Source: Promethearchaeia archaeon
GTDB lineage: Archaea; Asgardarchaeota; Lokiarchaeia; Sigyniarchaeales; SOKP01
Assembly: GCA_029856445.1 (NCBI GenBank)
Contig: JAHQWY010000178.1
Coordinates: forward strand, 1 to 7,732
DNA: 7,732 nucleotides
Direction of reading: 5' to 3'
Below the pieces are notes generated by a model. It was not told the DNA's origin. It saw nothing but the letters and a program-made list of their open reading frames with translations, and ran no database searches. Shown here in pieces: positions 7,055-7,732 of the stretch; positions within the stretch are counted from its first letter, which is position 1; every line of letters begins with the position of its first letter. The position numbers and the translations under genes were made by a program.

Positions 7055-7732
7055 GTGAGCAAACAATACAAAAGAATATGTTTTGTGAATACAGGTATTC
7101 ACATCAGAAGACCAATTTCTGCCATAATGAATATCTTAAAGGAAAAAGATTACATTGTATCAATTTTAACGCCAAGAAAAAAATCAGAAATAAAAAGAAA
7201 AGAATCTAGACATTATGATAATTTTAAAGGAATTAATCTGTTAACATATCCCATCTGGACGAAATCTTCAGGTTATATTTGGCCTATTCCTATTAATTGG
7301 GAGTTCTTTAAAAAAAGTTGGAAAATGTTAAAGGAAAATGATATAATACATGTTTGGGTTCCCTTCTATCCTAATACGTTTATAATCTGCTTGTTAAAAA
7401 TCTTGTTTTTTAGAAAAAAAAAATTAATTCTCACTATGGATACAATCCCTTCCTATTCTTTTAAAGTGTCTAATGTATTAGATGTGTTTTTCAAAATTTT
7501 TTTTAGAACCATAGGGAAACTTGCATTTTTGGCTGCCCATTTTATAACAGTTTATGGGAATTCCTTTCTCAAATATACAAAAAAGATAAAACTACCTAAG
7601 AATAAAGTAAGAGTTACTCCCACAGGGATCAATTTAGATACAAAAACTCCAGACAAAGATATCAGAGAAATATTTAATATTAAAAATAGTGATAAAATAG
7701 TTTTATTCGTAGGACATATTAATAAAAGGAAA
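7055..7732 (+). CDS. GT4-type (group 1) glycosyltransferase, N-terminal part (3' end outside window)
   Basis: A GT-B fold retaining glycosyltransferase, probably adding a sugar to a lipid-linked or surface glycan on the cytoplasmic side. The frame is open from GTG at 7055 to the window edge: 226 residues with no stop, while full proteins are usually 350-420. The N-terminal Rossmann domain begins KRICFVNTGIHIRRP (6-20), with VSILTP at 35-40. IIHVWVPF (97-104) and LILTMDTIPS (124-133) are strands facing the acceptor, followed by hydrophobic helices. The linker into the donor domain is VRVTPTGINLDTKTP (185-199), the counterpart of the family's 'v-x-NGiD' segment, then KIVLFVGHINKRK (214-226), the usual first strand of the C-terminal domain. 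The catalytic donor-site EX7E region is not in the window. The in-frame GTG is the only usual start upstream of the conserved first strand and after the TAA at 7037; the later GTG at residue 11 would cut that strand. Confidence 0.88.
   Translation, partial: MSKQYKRICFVNTGIHIRRPISAIMNILKEKDYIVSILTPRKKSEIKRKESRHYDNFKGINLLTYPIWTKSSGYIWPIPINWEFFKKSWKMLKENDIIHVWVPFYPNTFIICLLKILFFRKKKLILTMDTIPSYSFKVSNVLDVFFKIFFRTIGKLAFLAAHFITVYGNSFLKYTKKIKLPKNKVRVTPTGINLDTKTPDKDIREIFNIKNSDKIVLFVGHINKRK

Noticed and set aside
7000..7080. Frameshift or missing start at the GT4 gene, since no ATG opens its frame
   Set aside because: An in-frame GTG at 7055 gives a normal family N-terminus and lies 27 nt after a good TATA box, so no defect is needed.
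1..7732. CRISPR array, insertion sequence or prophage remnants
   Set aside because: No regularly spaced repeats, terminal inverted repeats, transposase or phage-type genes were seen.

Overview
The window is an AT-rich stretch of an archaeal genome. Asgard archaea (Lokiarchaeia-like) is my best guess. Three things point there: the isoleucyl-tRNA synthetase has the archaeal form of the class I motifs, gene starts lack strong Shine-Dalgarno sites but have TATA-like boxes a short way upstream, and one gene encodes a protein of eukaryotic type with tandem UBC/RWD-like domains and a RING-like zinc finger. The lineage is inferred; no rRNA or other decisive marker is present.

Layout. Positions 1-2066 (minus strand) hold the N-terminal 688 residues of isoleucyl-tRNA synthetase, cut by the window edge. 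Positions 2067-2223 hold a probable U-rich terminator and promoter candidates. Positions 2224-3876 (minus) encode the most interesting protein: four successive E2-fold (UBC/RWD-like) units, none with a catalytic cysteine, an acidic linker after the first, and a Cys/His-rich RING-like C-terminus. Positions 3877-4000 carry a perfect 13-bp tandem repeat. Positions 4001-4768 (minus, possibly from 4837) encode a GT-A fold family 2 glycosyltransferase of the dolichyl-phosphate sugar synthase type. A very AT-rich divergent spacer follows to 5207. On the plus strand come a nucleotide-sugar 4-epimerase of the extended SDR family (5208-6176), a class I SAM-dependent methyltransferase (6208-6999) and the N-terminal part of a GT4-type glycosyltransferase (7055 to the window end).

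How they fit together. The GT2 enzyme, epimerase, methyltransferase and GT4 enzyme form a small divergent surface-glycan island: make or activate the sugar, transfer it to a lipid carrier or acceptor, and possibly methylate it. The IleRS is ordinary housekeeping. The UBC/RWD-RING protein has no ubiquitin, E1 or active E2 gene beside it. Its architecture resembles eukaryotic RWD-RING E3 ligases, and most closely the multi-UBC-fold plus RING layout of FANCL; that likeness was judged by eye from motif order and spacing. It is the best candidate here for a poorly described system.
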